A stretch of DNA of 64,000 nt, from NCBI RefSeq assembly GCF_002201535.1, contig NZ_NIWW01000003.1, forward strand, positions 434,001 through 498,000, given 5' to 3'. Every line of letters begins with the position of its first letter. Position 1 is the stretch's first letter. Made by a program: the position numbers and the translations under genes. Source of the DNA: Lacimicrobium sp. SS2-24. GTDB taxonomy: Bacteria; Pseudomonadota; Gammaproteobacteria; Enterobacterales; Alteromonadaceae. Below, in pieces: positions 9,618 to 18,954 of the stretch. The notes below the pieces were generated by a model that saw only the letters and a program-made list of their open reading frames with translations, had not been told where the DNA came from and ran no database searches.

Positions 9618-9631
9618 TGAAAGCGCTTACA
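9618..9631. promoter_or_regulatory. LacI-family operator 1 (TGAAAGCGCTTACA)
   Basis: This near-palindromic 14-mer has the central CG of LacI/GalR operators. It sits just upstream of a consensus -10 TATAAT (9635-9640), so bound repressor would cover the promoter spacer. It matches three other copies in this window, all beside glucan genes. Confidence 0.8.
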
Positions 9632-9849
9632 TTGTATAATCCTGACCACAACGCCGGATGCAAAAAGGCGCTTTTTCGCTGAGACCGACTTGAAGTAAAA
9701 AGCAAGATTATTCACGTCAGAAGCGGCAGCCTGACTAAGTAAGGCTGAAGGAGTGGCAGAGTCACCGCGAGGCGTGGTCGCTGCTCACTGATACGGACGG
9801 TCAAAGAAGCGAGTGTGCTTATAAATTATGCTATTTTTTTGTAATTCAT

Positions 9850-9865
9850 TTGTAAGCGCTTACAA
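9850..9865. promoter_or_regulatory. LacI-family operator 2 (perfect palindrome)
   Basis: TTGTAAGCGCTTACAA is a perfect 16-base palindrome ending 42 bp before the receptor start. It overlaps -10-like sequence (TACAAT, 9861-9866). With operator 1 the spacing centre to centre is about 233 bp, which could allow looping by a tetrameric regulator or serve two separate promoters. Confidence 0.85.
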
Positions 9866-9907
9866 TATAAACCAAGCAAGCTCGATGTATACACGTCGGA
9901 GGGACAC

Positions 9908-12868
9908 ATGAAGCAAAACACTTTCAGAAGAACACAATTGGCAAGCTGTTTGTCGCTAATTCTGGGCTCAGGCATGGGCGCCGCCTATGCGCAGCAAGCA
10001 GATGATACGACAGCAGATGAAGCTCCGGTAGAGATCATTGAAGTCTCCGGCATTCGCAGCAGTCTCATCCGAGCGATGGACGTTAAACGCGAGGGCGCTG
10101 GTGTTGTCGATGCCATCTCTGCAGAAGATATTGGTAAGTTCCCGGATACTAACCTGGCAGAGTCCCTTCAACGTATCACGGGTGTCTCCATCGATCGCCA
10201 AAATGGTGAAGGTGCCAGAGTAACGGTTCGTGGCTTTGGTCCCGATTATAACCTGGTTACACTGAACGGTCGTCAGATGCCTACTTCATCTATTGAAGCC
10301 ACTACCGCATCATCATCTCGTTCCTTTGACTTCGGCAACCTAGCGTCTGAGGGTATTGCCGCCGTTGAAGTGTATAAAACAGGTCGCGCCGACATCTCCA
10401 CCGGTGGTATCGGCTCAACGATCAATATTTTAACCACCCGCCCACTGAACGCGCCTGGCATGCAGGCAACATTTGGTGTTAAGGGTGTACACGATACCTC
10501 CAGCGAAGACGGCAGCTCGTTGACGCCTGAACTGTCTGGCTTGTACAGCAACACCTTTGCCGATGACACCTTTGGTGTATCTATCAGCGGTAGTTACCAG
10601 AAGCGTGAAAGTGGTAATCAGCAAGCCAATACGGGCGGATGGCGCTCATTTACCGGCGTAACTGACCAGGATTGGGGTGCAGGTACAGCCGATTGGGGTG
10701 GTATCCCTGATGGCCCTGACTCAGGTCATATCAATCGTCCTGGCGAAGACTCGATTTACTCTGTACCTCAGAGTCTGGGCTATGCCTTTAATGAAGTGCA
10801 GCGCACCCGTACTAATGGCCAGCTGGTAATGCAGTATCGTCCGGTTGACAACGTAACTGCAACTTTGGACTACACCTACTCGAAAAATGAAGTGGCCACC
10901 CAGTATAGAGATTTGTCTGGCTGGTTTAACTTCGGTCCTTCTACCGGTGAGTGGACCGACGGTCCGATTGCATCACCACTGGTTTATGCAGAGCAGACAC
11001 CTTGGGGATCTGACCTTGCCATGGGCGCGGGTGATTTTGCCTCTTCCAACGAAAATAAATCTTTTGGCTTTAATGTTGAGTGGCAAGCCACCGATAACCT
11101 GGAACTGGAATTTGACGGGCACAGCTCGTCTGCCGAATCCGGCCCTGATAGCCCATGGGGCAGTAACAACGTACTCGGTACCGCTGCTTTTGTCAGAGCC
11201 GAGACCATTGGTCGCTTTGACCAGGATCTCCCGGTACTGGAAATCGTCTACCCTGATGGCTATACCGCACTGGATCCGCAGGATATTCGCATTGCCGGTA
11301 GCTCGTTCAGAAACAGCTATATGCGCAGCGAAATTGACCAGTATCAGGTCAAGGGTCGCTATACCTTCGACGAAGGCGTACTCAGCAGCATTAACTTTGG
11401 TGTCGGTCAGACAGATGTTGATAATCGTTCTGCCTTCTCTAACGTACAGCGCGATACCTGGGGTGGTGTAGGTGAAGCAGGCGATTTCGACAGCTCTTTC
11501 TGGCCCATCGAGTCCGTTGCCGACAGATTTGACGTTCCTGGCAGCGATCATCCGGGTCTTCAAAACGAATTTGCCGCCTTTGACTTTGAGGCAGTGCGAG
11601 CTCGCGCCGCTCAGCTATACCCTGTCGCCGGTGCCGGTGACTGTGGTAATGGGTTCTGCCCGTCATCAGAATACACCACTGATCGTCGCACTCAGGAAGA
11701 GAACACTTACGCCTATCTACAAGCCCATCTGATATTTGATATTGGCAATATGCCGGCGAATATCTACACGGGTTTACGTTACGAGAAAACCGATGTGGCC
11801 TCTCAGGCCCTGGTGCCCACTTATACCAATATCGGTTGGGTAGCCGCTAACGAATTTACGCTGATTGGTAATGGCGAGCAGGAATTTACCGACCTCAAAG
11901 GTGACTATGATTACGTCCTGCCAAACCTGAACTTCGATGTTGAGCTGACCATGGACGTCAAAGCACGTTTCTCCTACAGCAAAACCATCGGTCGCCCAAG
12001 CTATGGCGATATTCAGGGCGGTCTGACAGTCAATCAGTTATTGCGAATTGATGGTGGTACGGGTTCTCGTGGCAACCCGAACCTGTTACCTCTGGAATCC
12101 AATAACTACGACTTGTCGCTGGAGTGGTACTACGATGAGGGCAGCTATGCGTCAATAGGTTACTACCGTAAAGACGTGAAGAACTTTATCGGTACTTCCA
12201 TTATTGAAGAAGCAGTATATGACCTGCCACACCCTGCTCAGGGCTCTCGCTATGCCGAAGCCGTAAATGCAGTCGGCAGCCTGGATGCAAACCTGATTCG
12301 TGACTATATCATCGAGAATTATCCGGGTTCAGTGGACGGTGAAATGATTCTGGGTATCGAGGGCGATGATGCTCCGGCTATCTTCGACATCACCATCCCG
12401 GTAAATGACAAAGAAGCGGAACTGGATGGCTGGGAATTGGCTGTGCAGCACCTCTTCGGAGACAGCGGCTATGGCGTCATCGCCAACGCGACCATCGTTG
12501 ACGGTGATATCAGCTACGACAACTTCAGTCTGGAGCAGCAGTTTGCGCTTATCGGTCTGAGCGACTCCGCTAACGTGATTGGCTTCTACGACAAAGACGG
12601 TTTCCAGATTCGTGTGGCCTATAACTGGCGTGACAAGTTCCTGTCCGCTACGGGTCAGGCAACCGGTGCACACCCAGTGTACGTCGAAGAGTACGGTCAG
12701 TGGGACATGAACGCCAGCTACGAAGTAAACGAGAACCTGACGGTGTTCTTCGAAGCACTTAACATCACGGATGAGTATGGCCGTTCACACGGTCGTGCGG
12801 AAGAACAGGTACTGAACGTGACGCAAACCGGACCGCGTTACAACATCGGTGCTCGCTACAAGTTCTGA
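9908..12868 (+). CDS. TonB-dependent outer-membrane receptor (oligosaccharide type)
   Basis: This is a 986-residue outer-membrane beta-barrel transporter energised by TonB. The signal peptide ends at about AYAQ; a TonB-box-like IIEVSG (about 42-48) is followed by the plug domain with AISAEDIGKFPDTNLAESLQ and VTVRGFGPDYNLVTLNGRQMP. The C-terminus ends RYNIGARYKF, with the terminal aromatic needed for barrel assembly. The motif set matches the large receptors used by Alteromonadales, Xanthomonadales and Caulobacter for glycans. Two LacI-type operators lie upstream and glycoside hydrolases downstream, so a beta-glucan oligosaccharide is the likely ligand. A strong terminator follows. Confidence 0.95.
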   Translation: MKQNTFRRTQLASCLSLILGSGMGAAYAQQADDTTADEAPVEIIEVSGIRSSLIRAMDVKREGAGVVDAISAEDIGKFPDTNLAESLQRITGVSIDRQNGEGARVTVRGFGPDYNLVTLNGRQMPTSSIEATTASSSRSFDFGNLASEGIAAVEVYKTGRADISTGGIGSTINILTTRPLNAPGMQATFGVKGVHDTSSEDGSSLTPELSGLYSNTFADDTFGVSISGSYQKRESGNQQANTGGWRSFTGVTDQDWGAGTADWGGIPDGPDSGHINRPGEDSIYSVPQSLGYAFNEVQRTRTNGQLVMQYRPVDNVTATLDYTYSKNEVATQYRDLSGWFNFGPSTGEWTDGPIASPLVYAEQTPWGSDLAMGAGDFASSNENKSFGFNVEWQATDNLELEFDGHSSSAESGPDSPWGSNNVLGTAAFVRAETIGRFDQDLPVLEIVYPDGYTALDPQDIRIAGSSFRNSYMRSEIDQYQVKGRYTFDEGVLSSINFGVGQTDVDNRSAFSNVQRDTWGGVGEAGDFDSSFWPIESVADRFDVPGSDHPGLQNEFAAFDFEAVRARAAQLYPVAGAGDCGNGFCPSSEYTTDRRTQEENTYAYLQAHLIFDIGNMPANIYTGLRYEKTDVASQALVPTYTNIGWVAANEFTLIGNGEQEFTDLKGDYDYVLPNLNFDVELTMDVKARFSYSKTIGRPSYGDIQGGLTVNQLLRIDGGTGSRGNPNLLPLESNNYDLSLEWYYDEGSYASIGYYRKDVKNFIGTSIIEEAVYDLPHPAQGSRYAEAVNAVGSLDANLIRDYIIENYPGSVDGEMILGIEGDDAPAIFDITIPVNDKEAELDGWELAVQHLFGDSGYGVIANATIVDGDISYDNFSLEQQFALIGLSDSANVIGFYDKDGFQIRVAYNWRDKFLSATGQATGAHPVYVEEYGQWDMNASYEVNENLTVFFEALNITDEYGRSHGRAEEQVLNVTQTGPRYNIGARYKF

Positions 12869-12896
12869 TACACCCAGTTTAAAACGGGTATAGTTT

Positions 12897-12925
12897 AAAG
12901 AGCCGCTTCTTGCGGCTCTTTTCTT
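12897..12925 (+). terminator. Rho-independent terminator after the receptor gene
   Basis: AAAGAGCCGC pairs with GCGGCTCTTT across the loop TTCTT, then a T-rich tail. It separates the receptor from the halogenase-like operon, which would need its own promoter; a TATAAA lies near 13005 but no good -35 is evident. Confidence 0.9.
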
Positions 12926-13057
12926 CTCTTAAGTAAAACCATCAGATTAGATGATTGCCGGCACAGTGACTTAATCTGATCGTTTTTTTGTAAGGCAATA
13001 GGGTATAAACACCCTCTGTGTTGTTGACCCCGGCGCAAAAGCGGGTAAGTTGTAGCG

Positions 13058-14626
13058 ATGCAAAAGAGTAAAATTCGCGTTGTGGTAATAGGTGGAGGCA
13101 CAGCAGGCTGGTTAACGGCTAATTTGCTGGCAGCGGATCATGACACCTCAGACAACGGTAATCTAGAAATAACCCTGGTTGAATCACCCGATATCAAAAC
13201 CATTGGTGTGGGTGAAGGGACCTGGCCATCCATGCGCACAACCCTGGAGCGTATCGGTCTTTCTGAGACCGACCTGATTCGTGAGTGCGATGCCAGCTTT
13301 AAACAAGGTTCGTTATTCCGTAATTGGTACAGCACCGATAAACACGACCATTACTACCACCCTTTCAGTCTGCCCGCGGGTTATCAGCAATTAGAGTTCT
13401 GTCGTTTCTGGCAACAACATCGTCAAAGGGTCGATTTTGCCAGCGCGGCGACGCCCCAGACCCTTCTGTGTGAAAAGGGGCTGGCTCCCAAACAACTTTC
13501 CACGCCAGAGTTTGCCTTCATTCTGAATTATGGCTATCACCTCAATGCCGCCAAGTTTGTTGAGCTTCTGACCCGCCACGGCACACAACGCCTCGGTATC
13601 CGCCATATACAGGACAAGGTCACCGATATCATCTCGCCTGAGCAAGGCAACAAGCAGGACAGTCCCATCACGGCTATACGGACGCAACAGCACGGCACAC
13701 TTGAAGCCGACCTGTTCATTGATTGCTCTGGCTTTAATAGTTTGTTGTTGGGCAAGCATTATCAGGTACCTCTGGAATCCCTACAATCGGTGCTCTTTAA
13801 TGACCGTGCCATGGTGATGCAAGTGCCTTATGCCGATGATCAGGCACCGATACAATCCTGCACAATGTCCAGCGCTCAGGAAAATGGCTGGATATGGGAC
13901 ATTGGTCTGTCTACACGCCGCGGTATTGGTTACGTTTATGCCAGTAATTACGAGTCCGATGATGACGCAGAGCAGCGCCTACGACGCTATGTGACAAAAG
14001 AAATGGGCGAACAGGCAGCCAAACAGTCCGAGCCACGACAGATACAGTTTACCTCCGGATACCGTAAAACCTTCTGGGTCCACAATACCGTTGCTGTAGG
14101 ACTGAGTGCCGGCTTCATCGAGCCGCTGGAAGCCTCTGCACTGGCACTGATTGAAAACTCGGCGCGCTTTATCAGCGACAACCTCAATGGTTTACAGCAG
14201 GACATGGCCTTCGTTAGCGACCGATTTAATCAGCGTTTTGAATATCACTGGAAGGGGATTGTTGAGTTCCTCAAACTGCACTATTGTCTGTCTCAGCGCC
14301 AGGACAGCGATTACTGGCAGGATAACAGACACGGCCTGCCGGAGAGTCTGAAGCATAAGTTAGCACTATGGCAGCGCCAAGCCCCTTCGATATACGACAC
14401 ACCGCTGGCCGAGGAATTGTTCCCGGCAGCGAGCTACCAGTATGTCTATTATGGTATGCATGGGGAGACCCGATTTTCGCCGCAACGCCATGAAGCGAAA
14501 CAAGCCAGTACCGCTGAGCAGTTGCTGCAGGAAAACCAACACAAGATACACAGAATGACAAAGGCTTTACCCAGTAACCGAGCCTTGATCAATGACATTA
14601 AACAACAGGGGCTACGCCGCCTCTAA
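13058..14626 (+). CDS. Flavin-dependent tryptophan halogenase-like protein 1
   Basis: This 522-residue protein has the halogenase FAD-binding motif VVVIGGGTAGWLTA (residues 8-20) and the IGVGEGTWPSM block. The conserved catalytic lysine is K82 in ASFKQGS. The second hallmark, usually W-x-W-x-I-P, reads WIWDIGL, so the I-P pair is altered. The AGFIEPLEASALALIE segment contains the conserved Glu region. It is the first gene of a tight set with SapC-like, cupin-like and a second halogenase-like gene next to a glycan receptor. In marine gammaproteobacteria this set accompanies TonB receptors, and true halogenation has not been shown, so the substrate is unknown. Confidence 0.88.
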   Translation: MQKSKIRVVVIGGGTAGWLTANLLAADHDTSDNGNLEITLVESPDIKTIGVGEGTWPSMRTTLERIGLSETDLIRECDASFKQGSLFRNWYSTDKHDHYYHPFSLPAGYQQLEFCRFWQQHRQRVDFASAATPQTLLCEKGLAPKQLSTPEFAFILNYGYHLNAAKFVELLTRHGTQRLGIRHIQDKVTDIISPEQGNKQDSPITAIRTQQHGTLEADLFIDCSGFNSLLLGKHYQVPLESLQSVLFNDRAMVMQVPYADDQAPIQSCTMSSAQENGWIWDIGLSTRRGIGYVYASNYESDDDAEQRLRRYVTKEMGEQAAKQSEPRQIQFTSGYRKTFWVHNTVAVGLSAGFIEPLEASALALIENSARFISDNLNGLQQDMAFVSDRFNQRFEYHWKGIVEFLKLHYCLSQRQDSDYWQDNRHGLPESLKHKLALWQRQAPSIYDTPLAEELFPAASYQYVYYGMHGETRFSPQRHEAKQASTAEQLLQENQHKIHRMTKALPSNRALINDIKQQGLRRL

Positions 14627-14642
14627 CGGTTTTGGAGTATTC

Positions 14643-15359
14643 ATGACTCAACACGTATTACTTAACAAAGATCATCACCGTAACCTGCGCGTACGAACAG
14701 ACCGAAGTGCCGAATTGGGCGATAACATGATGTTCGCGGTCACCTTTGTCGAAGAACTCAGAACCATCCAGGCTCACTACCCAGTCTTTTTTCAAAAAGA
14801 CACAGAGGGTCAATTCCAGTGCATCGCGTTGATGGGATTCGAGCAGGGTGAAAACCTGTTCCTGACAGAGCAAGGCTGGGATGCTCACCACATTCCCATT
14901 TTGGTTGAGCGGCTACCCTTTTTGATTGGCTTACAGCAGCAAAATGGCAACCAGGACCGCGTCATACACATTGATTTAGACAATCCACGTGTCAATGAAA
15001 CAGAAGGTGAAGCCCTGTTCGATCAACTGGGCAGCCCCACTGAGTACCTGCAACGGGTTTCGGCCCTGTTAGAAGCCACGCATCAAGGACTCGAAGAAAA
15101 CAAGACCTTCATTGCCATGCTCAATGAGCTGGATTTGCTGGAGTCGTTCAGTCTGGATGTTGAACTGGATAATGGCAGTCAGCATCAACTGCTGGGTTTC
15201 TATACCATTAATGAAGACAAGTTAGAGAAACTTTCTGCCCCACAACTGAGCATGCTGCATGAAAAAGGCTACTTGCAGGCAGTGTATATGATCCTGGCAT
15301 CCCACTCTCACCTGCGCGATTTAATCGCCCGCAAGAATCAACGCGTATCGCAGGCCTAG
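14643..15359 (+). CDS. SapC family protein
   Basis: The protein has 238 residues, no signal peptide and no membrane segment. The pattern (VLLNKDHHRNLRVRT, then VTFVEELRTIQAHYPVFF, then ERLPFLI, then LDQLG/LL--F-L) matches the SapC family, named from a Campylobacter S-layer locus but of unknown biochemical role. Here and in similar loci it lies between tryptophan-halogenase-like and cupin-like genes downstream of a TonB receptor. The ATG at 14643 has GGAG about six bases upstream; an earlier in-frame start at 14592 overlaps the halogenase end and is less likely. The next gene begins 12 bp after the stop. Confidence 0.82.
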   Translation: MTQHVLLNKDHHRNLRVRTDRSAELGDNMMFAVTFVEELRTIQAHYPVFFQKDTEGQFQCIALMGFEQGENLFLTEQGWDAHHIPILVERLPFLIGLQQQNGNQDRVIHIDLDNPRVNETEGEALFDQLGSPTEYLQRVSALLEATHQGLEENKTFIAMLNELDLLESFSLDVELDNGSQHQLLGFYTINEDKLEKLSAPQLSMLHEKGYLQAVYMILASHSHLRDLIARKNQRVSQA

Positions 15360-15371
15360 GAAGCAGCATTA

Positions 15372-16382
15372 ATGCACAGGTTGGAACGTCAGACCGTCGC
15401 CTCTATGGCAGAACTGGATACGCTACTCAGCGTTTCAGAGCAGCCTGTGTATATTCAGGGGGCGTTTGAGCATTGGCCAGCGGTGAAGGCAGGCAAGCAC
15501 TCTGGACAGGCGCTGGTAGACTATTTAAATCGGTTTGATCAGGGACAGCCTGTGACGGCCTATCAGTATCAATCTGGTGGCGATGGGCGCATCTTTTACA
15601 ATGAGGATGTTAGCGGATTTAACTTTGAGCCGCGACAGATGAGCTTCCAGGATTTTGCATCCCAGTTACTGAACTATTCAGATGGCTCTGACGGAGGCCT
15701 GTATTTAGGCTCAACCCTGCTGGATAAGTGGTTCAGTGGTTTTACTCAAGCCAATCCGATTGATGTATCAACACCATGGCAACATATCACCCCGCTGGTG
15801 AGCCTGTGGATGGGGAACCCCAGCCGCGTCGCGGCACATTTTGACTTTCCCGACAACCTGGCCGTTTGTGTCAGCGGCCGTCGCCAGGTGACCCTGTTCC
15901 CTCCTGAACAACTGGAAAACCTTTACATCGGTCCACTGGACTTTAACCCCGGTGGCCAGCCCATCAGCATGGTGGATTTAAAGCACCCGGACTTTACGCG
16001 CTTCCCCAAATTCAGGACGGCCCTTGAACATGCTGTGACCACTGAGCTAGAACCCGGAGACGCGATCTTCATTCCCAGCATGTGGTGGCATGCTATCGAC
16101 GGCAAGGAGCAGGTTAATACACTGGTGAACTACTGGTGGCGTAATACCCCATCCTATTTGGGTGCACCTATCAATGTCTTGTTGCATGCCATCATGAGTC
16201 TGAAGGAATTACCAAAACGTCAACGAGAGGGCTGGCAAAACCTGCTCAACCACTATGTATTTGAACATGAGCAACAAGACAGCGAGCATTTGCCAGCCGG
16301 ACGACTCGGCCCACATACCCGGATTGATGCCGAGGGGGCACAACGACTCAGATCAATGCTGCTGAACAAGTTCGGCCGCTAA
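15372..16382 (+). CDS. Cupin-like (JmjC/Cupin_8) oxygenase-type protein
   Basis: This 336-residue protein has a JmjC-like double-stranded beta-helix. The metal-binding pattern is visible as AAHFDFPDN (H-x-D) and, about 80 residues later, FIPSMWWHAID (distal His), which is the Fe(II)/2-oxoglutarate facial triad of hydroxylases related to FIH. GRRQVTLFPPEQ lies between, as in Cupin_8 proteins. A hydroxylase acting on a protein or small molecule is plausible but not provable here. It sits between SapC-like and halogenase-like genes, with 12 bp on the left, and is surely part of their operon. Confidence 0.85.
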   Translation: MHRLERQTVASMAELDTLLSVSEQPVYIQGAFEHWPAVKAGKHSGQALVDYLNRFDQGQPVTAYQYQSGGDGRIFYNEDVSGFNFEPRQMSFQDFASQLLNYSDGSDGGLYLGSTLLDKWFSGFTQANPIDVSTPWQHITPLVSLWMGNPSRVAAHFDFPDNLAVCVSGRRQVTLFPPEQLENLYIGPLDFNPGGQPISMVDLKHPDFTRFPKFRTALEHAVTTELEPGDAIFIPSMWWHAIDGKEQVNTLVNYWWRNTPSYLGAPINVLLHAIMSLKELPKRQREGWQNLLNHYVFEHEQQDSEHLPAGRLGPHTRIDAEGAQRLRSMLLNKFGR

Positions 16383-16413
16383 CCAAACGACTTTGCCAGA
16401 AGAGAGAGATAGT

Positions 16414-17898
16414 GTGAACAGGGTACAGAAAGTCATCATTGCAGGAGGAGGCACCGCTGGCTGGATGGCTGCGGCGTCTATCGCTAAATTATTGGGTAAG
16501 AATCTGGATATCTGTCTGGTCGAATCGGATCAGATAGCGACCGTGGGTGTCGGCGAAGCGACCATTCCGCCCCTGTTAACCCTGCATAAACTGCTGGGCA
16601 TTAAAGAGCAGGATTTTATGGTCGCCACCCAGGCGACCTTTAAGCTTGGGATCAGTTTTGAGAACTGGCGAAACGTGAATGAAGACTACATTCATTCATT
16701 TGGCACCACAGGTCAGGATTGCTGGGCAGCGGGCTTCCAACACTTCTGGGTTAAGGGCAAACAACAGGGCATCGCTTCAGACTATGGCGACTACTGTCCT
16801 GAGTTGTTAGCCTCCTTAGCCAATAAGTTTGCGGTACAACCCAAACAAGGGCTCAACTATGCCTACCATTTTGACGCTGGCCTGTACGCACAGTTTTTGC
16901 GCAAAATAGCCGAGGAGCATGGTACCCGCCGGGTAGAAGGGAAAATCAGTGAGGTGGTCTGCAACCACTCGACCGGCATGCTTGAGCGACTCATTCTTGA
17001 AAGCGGCGAACAGCTCGAAGGTGATCTGTTTATCGACTGCACCGGCTTCAGGGGGCTTTTGATTGAGCAAACCCTGCATACGGGTTATCTGGACTGGACC
17101 CACTGGCTACCCTGTGATGCGGCACTGGCCGTGCAGACTAAAAACGTCAAGCCGCCTATTCCCTACACCCGCTCTATTGCTCGCGAATCAGGCTGGCAGT
17201 GGCGTATACCGCTGCAACATCGCACCGGCAATGGTTTGGTCTACTGCAGTCGGTATATGAGTGATGAGCAGGCCAGAGAAACCCTGCTCAACAACCTTGA
17301 AGGCGAGCCCATTACTGAGCCTCGTCAGATACGCTTCCGCACAGGCCAACGTCGCCTGCATTGGAATAAAAACTGTGTCGCGCTAGGGCTTTCAAGTGGT
17401 TTTATTGAGCCCCTTGAGTCCACCAGTATCCACCTGATTCAACGTGGCATTGTCAGACTCATGCAAATGTTCCCACATTCCGGCATCGTGCAAAGCGACA
17501 TTGACGAATTCAATGCTCAGATGTTTTCAGAAGTGGAGAACATCCGTGATTTCATTATTCTCCACTACAACGTCACCAATCGCCGTGATTCGGCGTTCTG
17601 GAGGCATTGTGCCAACATGGATATCCCGGATTCGCTGGCTCATCGGATTGAACTGTTTAAGGAGACCGGTAAGGTCTTTAAAGTGCCAAATGAACTCTTT
17701 GGCGAGAACTCCTGGACTCAGGTGATGTTGGGCCAGGGCATTATGCCGCAGCAGTATCACCCGATCGTGGATCAGATGAGCGATGATGAATTACAGCATT
17801 TCCTCGACCAGATTCGCATTCAGTCTAAGCGTATGGTGGATCAGTTGCCCAGCCATGAGGATTTTTTGCGTCACTATTGCCCGGCGGCCATGCCCTGA
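16414..17898 (+). CDS. Flavin-dependent tryptophan halogenase-like protein 2
   Basis: This is a full-motif member of the tryptophan halogenase family: FAD motif VIIAGGGTAGWMAA, VGVGEATIPPL, catalytic lysine K77 (ATFKLGISFENW), the diagnostic WQWRIP, and SSGFIEPLESTSIHLIQRG with the conserved Glu region. It is clearly distinct from protein 1, which lacks the W-x-W-x-I-P ending. I place the start at the GTG at 16414, preceded by a purine-rich AGAGAGAGA; a TTG at 16393 is possible. It is the last gene of the four-gene set; a 7-bp hairpin includes its stop codon. Confidence 0.9.
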   Translation: MNRVQKVIIAGGGTAGWMAAASIAKLLGKNLDICLVESDQIATVGVGEATIPPLLTLHKLLGIKEQDFMVATQATFKLGISFENWRNVNEDYIHSFGTTGQDCWAAGFQHFWVKGKQQGIASDYGDYCPELLASLANKFAVQPKQGLNYAYHFDAGLYAQFLRKIAEEHGTRRVEGKISEVVCNHSTGMLERLILESGEQLEGDLFIDCTGFRGLLIEQTLHTGYLDWTHWLPCDAALAVQTKNVKPPIPYTRSIARESGWQWRIPLQHRTGNGLVYCSRYMSDEQARETLLNNLEGEPITEPRQIRFRTGQRRLHWNKNCVALGLSSGFIEPLESTSIHLIQRGIVRLMQMFPHSGIVQSDIDEFNAQMFSEVENIRDFIILHYNVTNRRDSAFWRHCANMDIPDSLAHRIELFKETGKVFKVPNELFGENSWTQVMLGQGIMPQQYHPIVDQMSDDELQHFLDQIRIQSKRMVDQLPSHEDFLRHYCPAAMP

Positions 17899-17915
17899 GA
17901 GGCCGTGACCTCTCA
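17896..17915. terminator. Hairpin between convergent genes
   Basis: TGAGAGG pairs with CCTCTCA across a six-base loop; the first three bases are the halogenase stop codon. There is no T-run. It may help both converging transcripts end. Confidence 0.4.
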
Positions 17916-17922
17916 GACCGGG

Positions 17923-18924
17923 TCAGGCAATTTTCCTGAGCGAATCTCGCAGCACCAACGTGGGCTCAAACAAGGTGTTTAAAGGCTTCTTTTTATCTTC
18001 ATAGATATGGTGGCGAACCCAGTTTGCCGCCATCCGTCCCATTTCACCGGAAGGGAAATCAATGGTGGTCAGGTGGGGGAAGGTATAACGGGACATGATT
18101 ACATTATCGAAGCCCATCACCGACACATCTGAAGGCACATCAAGGTCGTTGTCTCTGGCGCAGTTCATGACCCCGCAAGCCATTTCATCGTTAGCACAAA
18201 CCACCGCAGTAAAAGGCTGCTTCTGTTTTAACAATTGCTGCATGGCAGCAACACCGCCCTCTTCATGAAAGTCACCTTCGATATACAGGCTGTCGGGCAC
18301 CTCACAACCAAACTCCTTTAAGGCTCGCTTATGCCCGGCCAGACGTTCACGCACATCCATCTTCCACATGGGACCGGAAACATAGGCTATCTGACGATGC
18401 CCCATTTCCAATACCGCTTTGGTTGCAAGATAGCCACCCAACTCATTATTCAGGCAAATACAACTTTCCCCTAAACCCTCAACATAGCGGTTTATCACCA
18501 CCACAGGAGTACCCTTTTTGTTAAGGTCTAGCAGGTACTCGTCTGATACGGCATCAACATGCAGAATCAACGCATCACATTTGCGGCTGATCAGGAATTC
18601 GATGGCGTCCTTTTCGCTGGCTTCATCACTATGGCCCGCAGCCACTATAACGTGCTTTCCAGCAGCCCGTAGCTCGCCCTCTACCCCACTCATCATTTCA
18701 CCGAAGAAGGGTCCATAGAGCTCTGAAACCAGCAACCCTACACTATTAGTACAATTTGACGCCAATGACTGGGCAATGGAATTGGGCCGATAATTGAGCT
18801 CTTTCATTGCTGCCAGTACCTTGGTACGTTTGGCTTCGCTCACCCGGGTATTGCCATTCATTACCCGGGACACGGTTGCCAGTGACACGCCGGCCAGCTC
18901 CGACACCTCATAGATGGTTGCCAT
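17923..18924 (-). CDS. LacI/GalR-family transcriptional regulator of the glucan locus
   Basis: The N-terminal helix-turn-helix TIYEVSELAGVSLATVSRVMNG is followed by the hinge helix region (YRPNSIAQSLAS) and a periplasmic-binding-protein-like sugar-sensing core ending in FDNVIMSRYTFPHLTTID. At 333 residues it has the normal length. It lies downstream of GH1 and the GPH symporter on the same strand, so it is probably in their operon and autoregulated. Four TGTAAGCGCTTACA-like palindromes near the glucan genes are its likely operators. The inducer is probably a beta-glucoside or glucan oligomer, which is an inference from context. Confidence 0.93.
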   Translation of the reverse strand: MATIYEVSELAGVSLATVSRVMNGNTRVSEAKRTKVLAAMKELNYRPNSIAQSLASNCTNSVGLLVSELYGPFFGEMMSGVEGELRAAGKHVIVAAGHSDEASEKDAIEFLISRKCDALILHVDAVSDEYLLDLNKKGTPVVVINRYVEGLGESCICLNNELGGYLATKAVLEMGHRQIAYVSGPMWKMDVRERLAGHKRALKEFGCEVPDSLYIEGDFHEEGGVAAMQQLLKQKQPFTAVVCANDEMACGVMNCARDNDLDVPSDVSVMGFDNVIMSRYTFPHLTTIDFPSGEMGRMAANWVRHHIYEDKKKPLNTLFEPTLVLRDSLRKIA

Positions 18925-18954
18925 TTATTCTGTCTACCCTGTTATTGTTATTGC

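Larger units (their letters stand above)
9309..9907 (+). promoter_or_regulatory. 599-bp regulatory region before the TonB receptor
   Basis: No plausible gene lies here. It contains a short hairpin AGCCCC/GGGGCT (9425-9442), an operator with an adjoining TATAAT at 9635-9640, a small hairpin CAGCCT/AGGCTG (9727-9747) and a second, perfect operator at 9850-9865. If transcription starts just after the TATAAT, the receptor mRNA has a leader of about 260 nt that could itself be regulatory. The receptor ATG is preceded by a strong ribosome site CGGAGGG. Confidence 0.6.

Noticed and set aside
9651-9690. AAAAAGGCGCTTTTT-like symmetry read as a terminator
   Set aside because: The stem is short and its position, just after a promoter and before the receptor gene, does not fit termination of any known gene.
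10973-11563. Long minus-strand open frame inside the TonB receptor gene
   Set aside because: The plus-strand gene is unmistakable; the antisense frame has no recognisable protein features.
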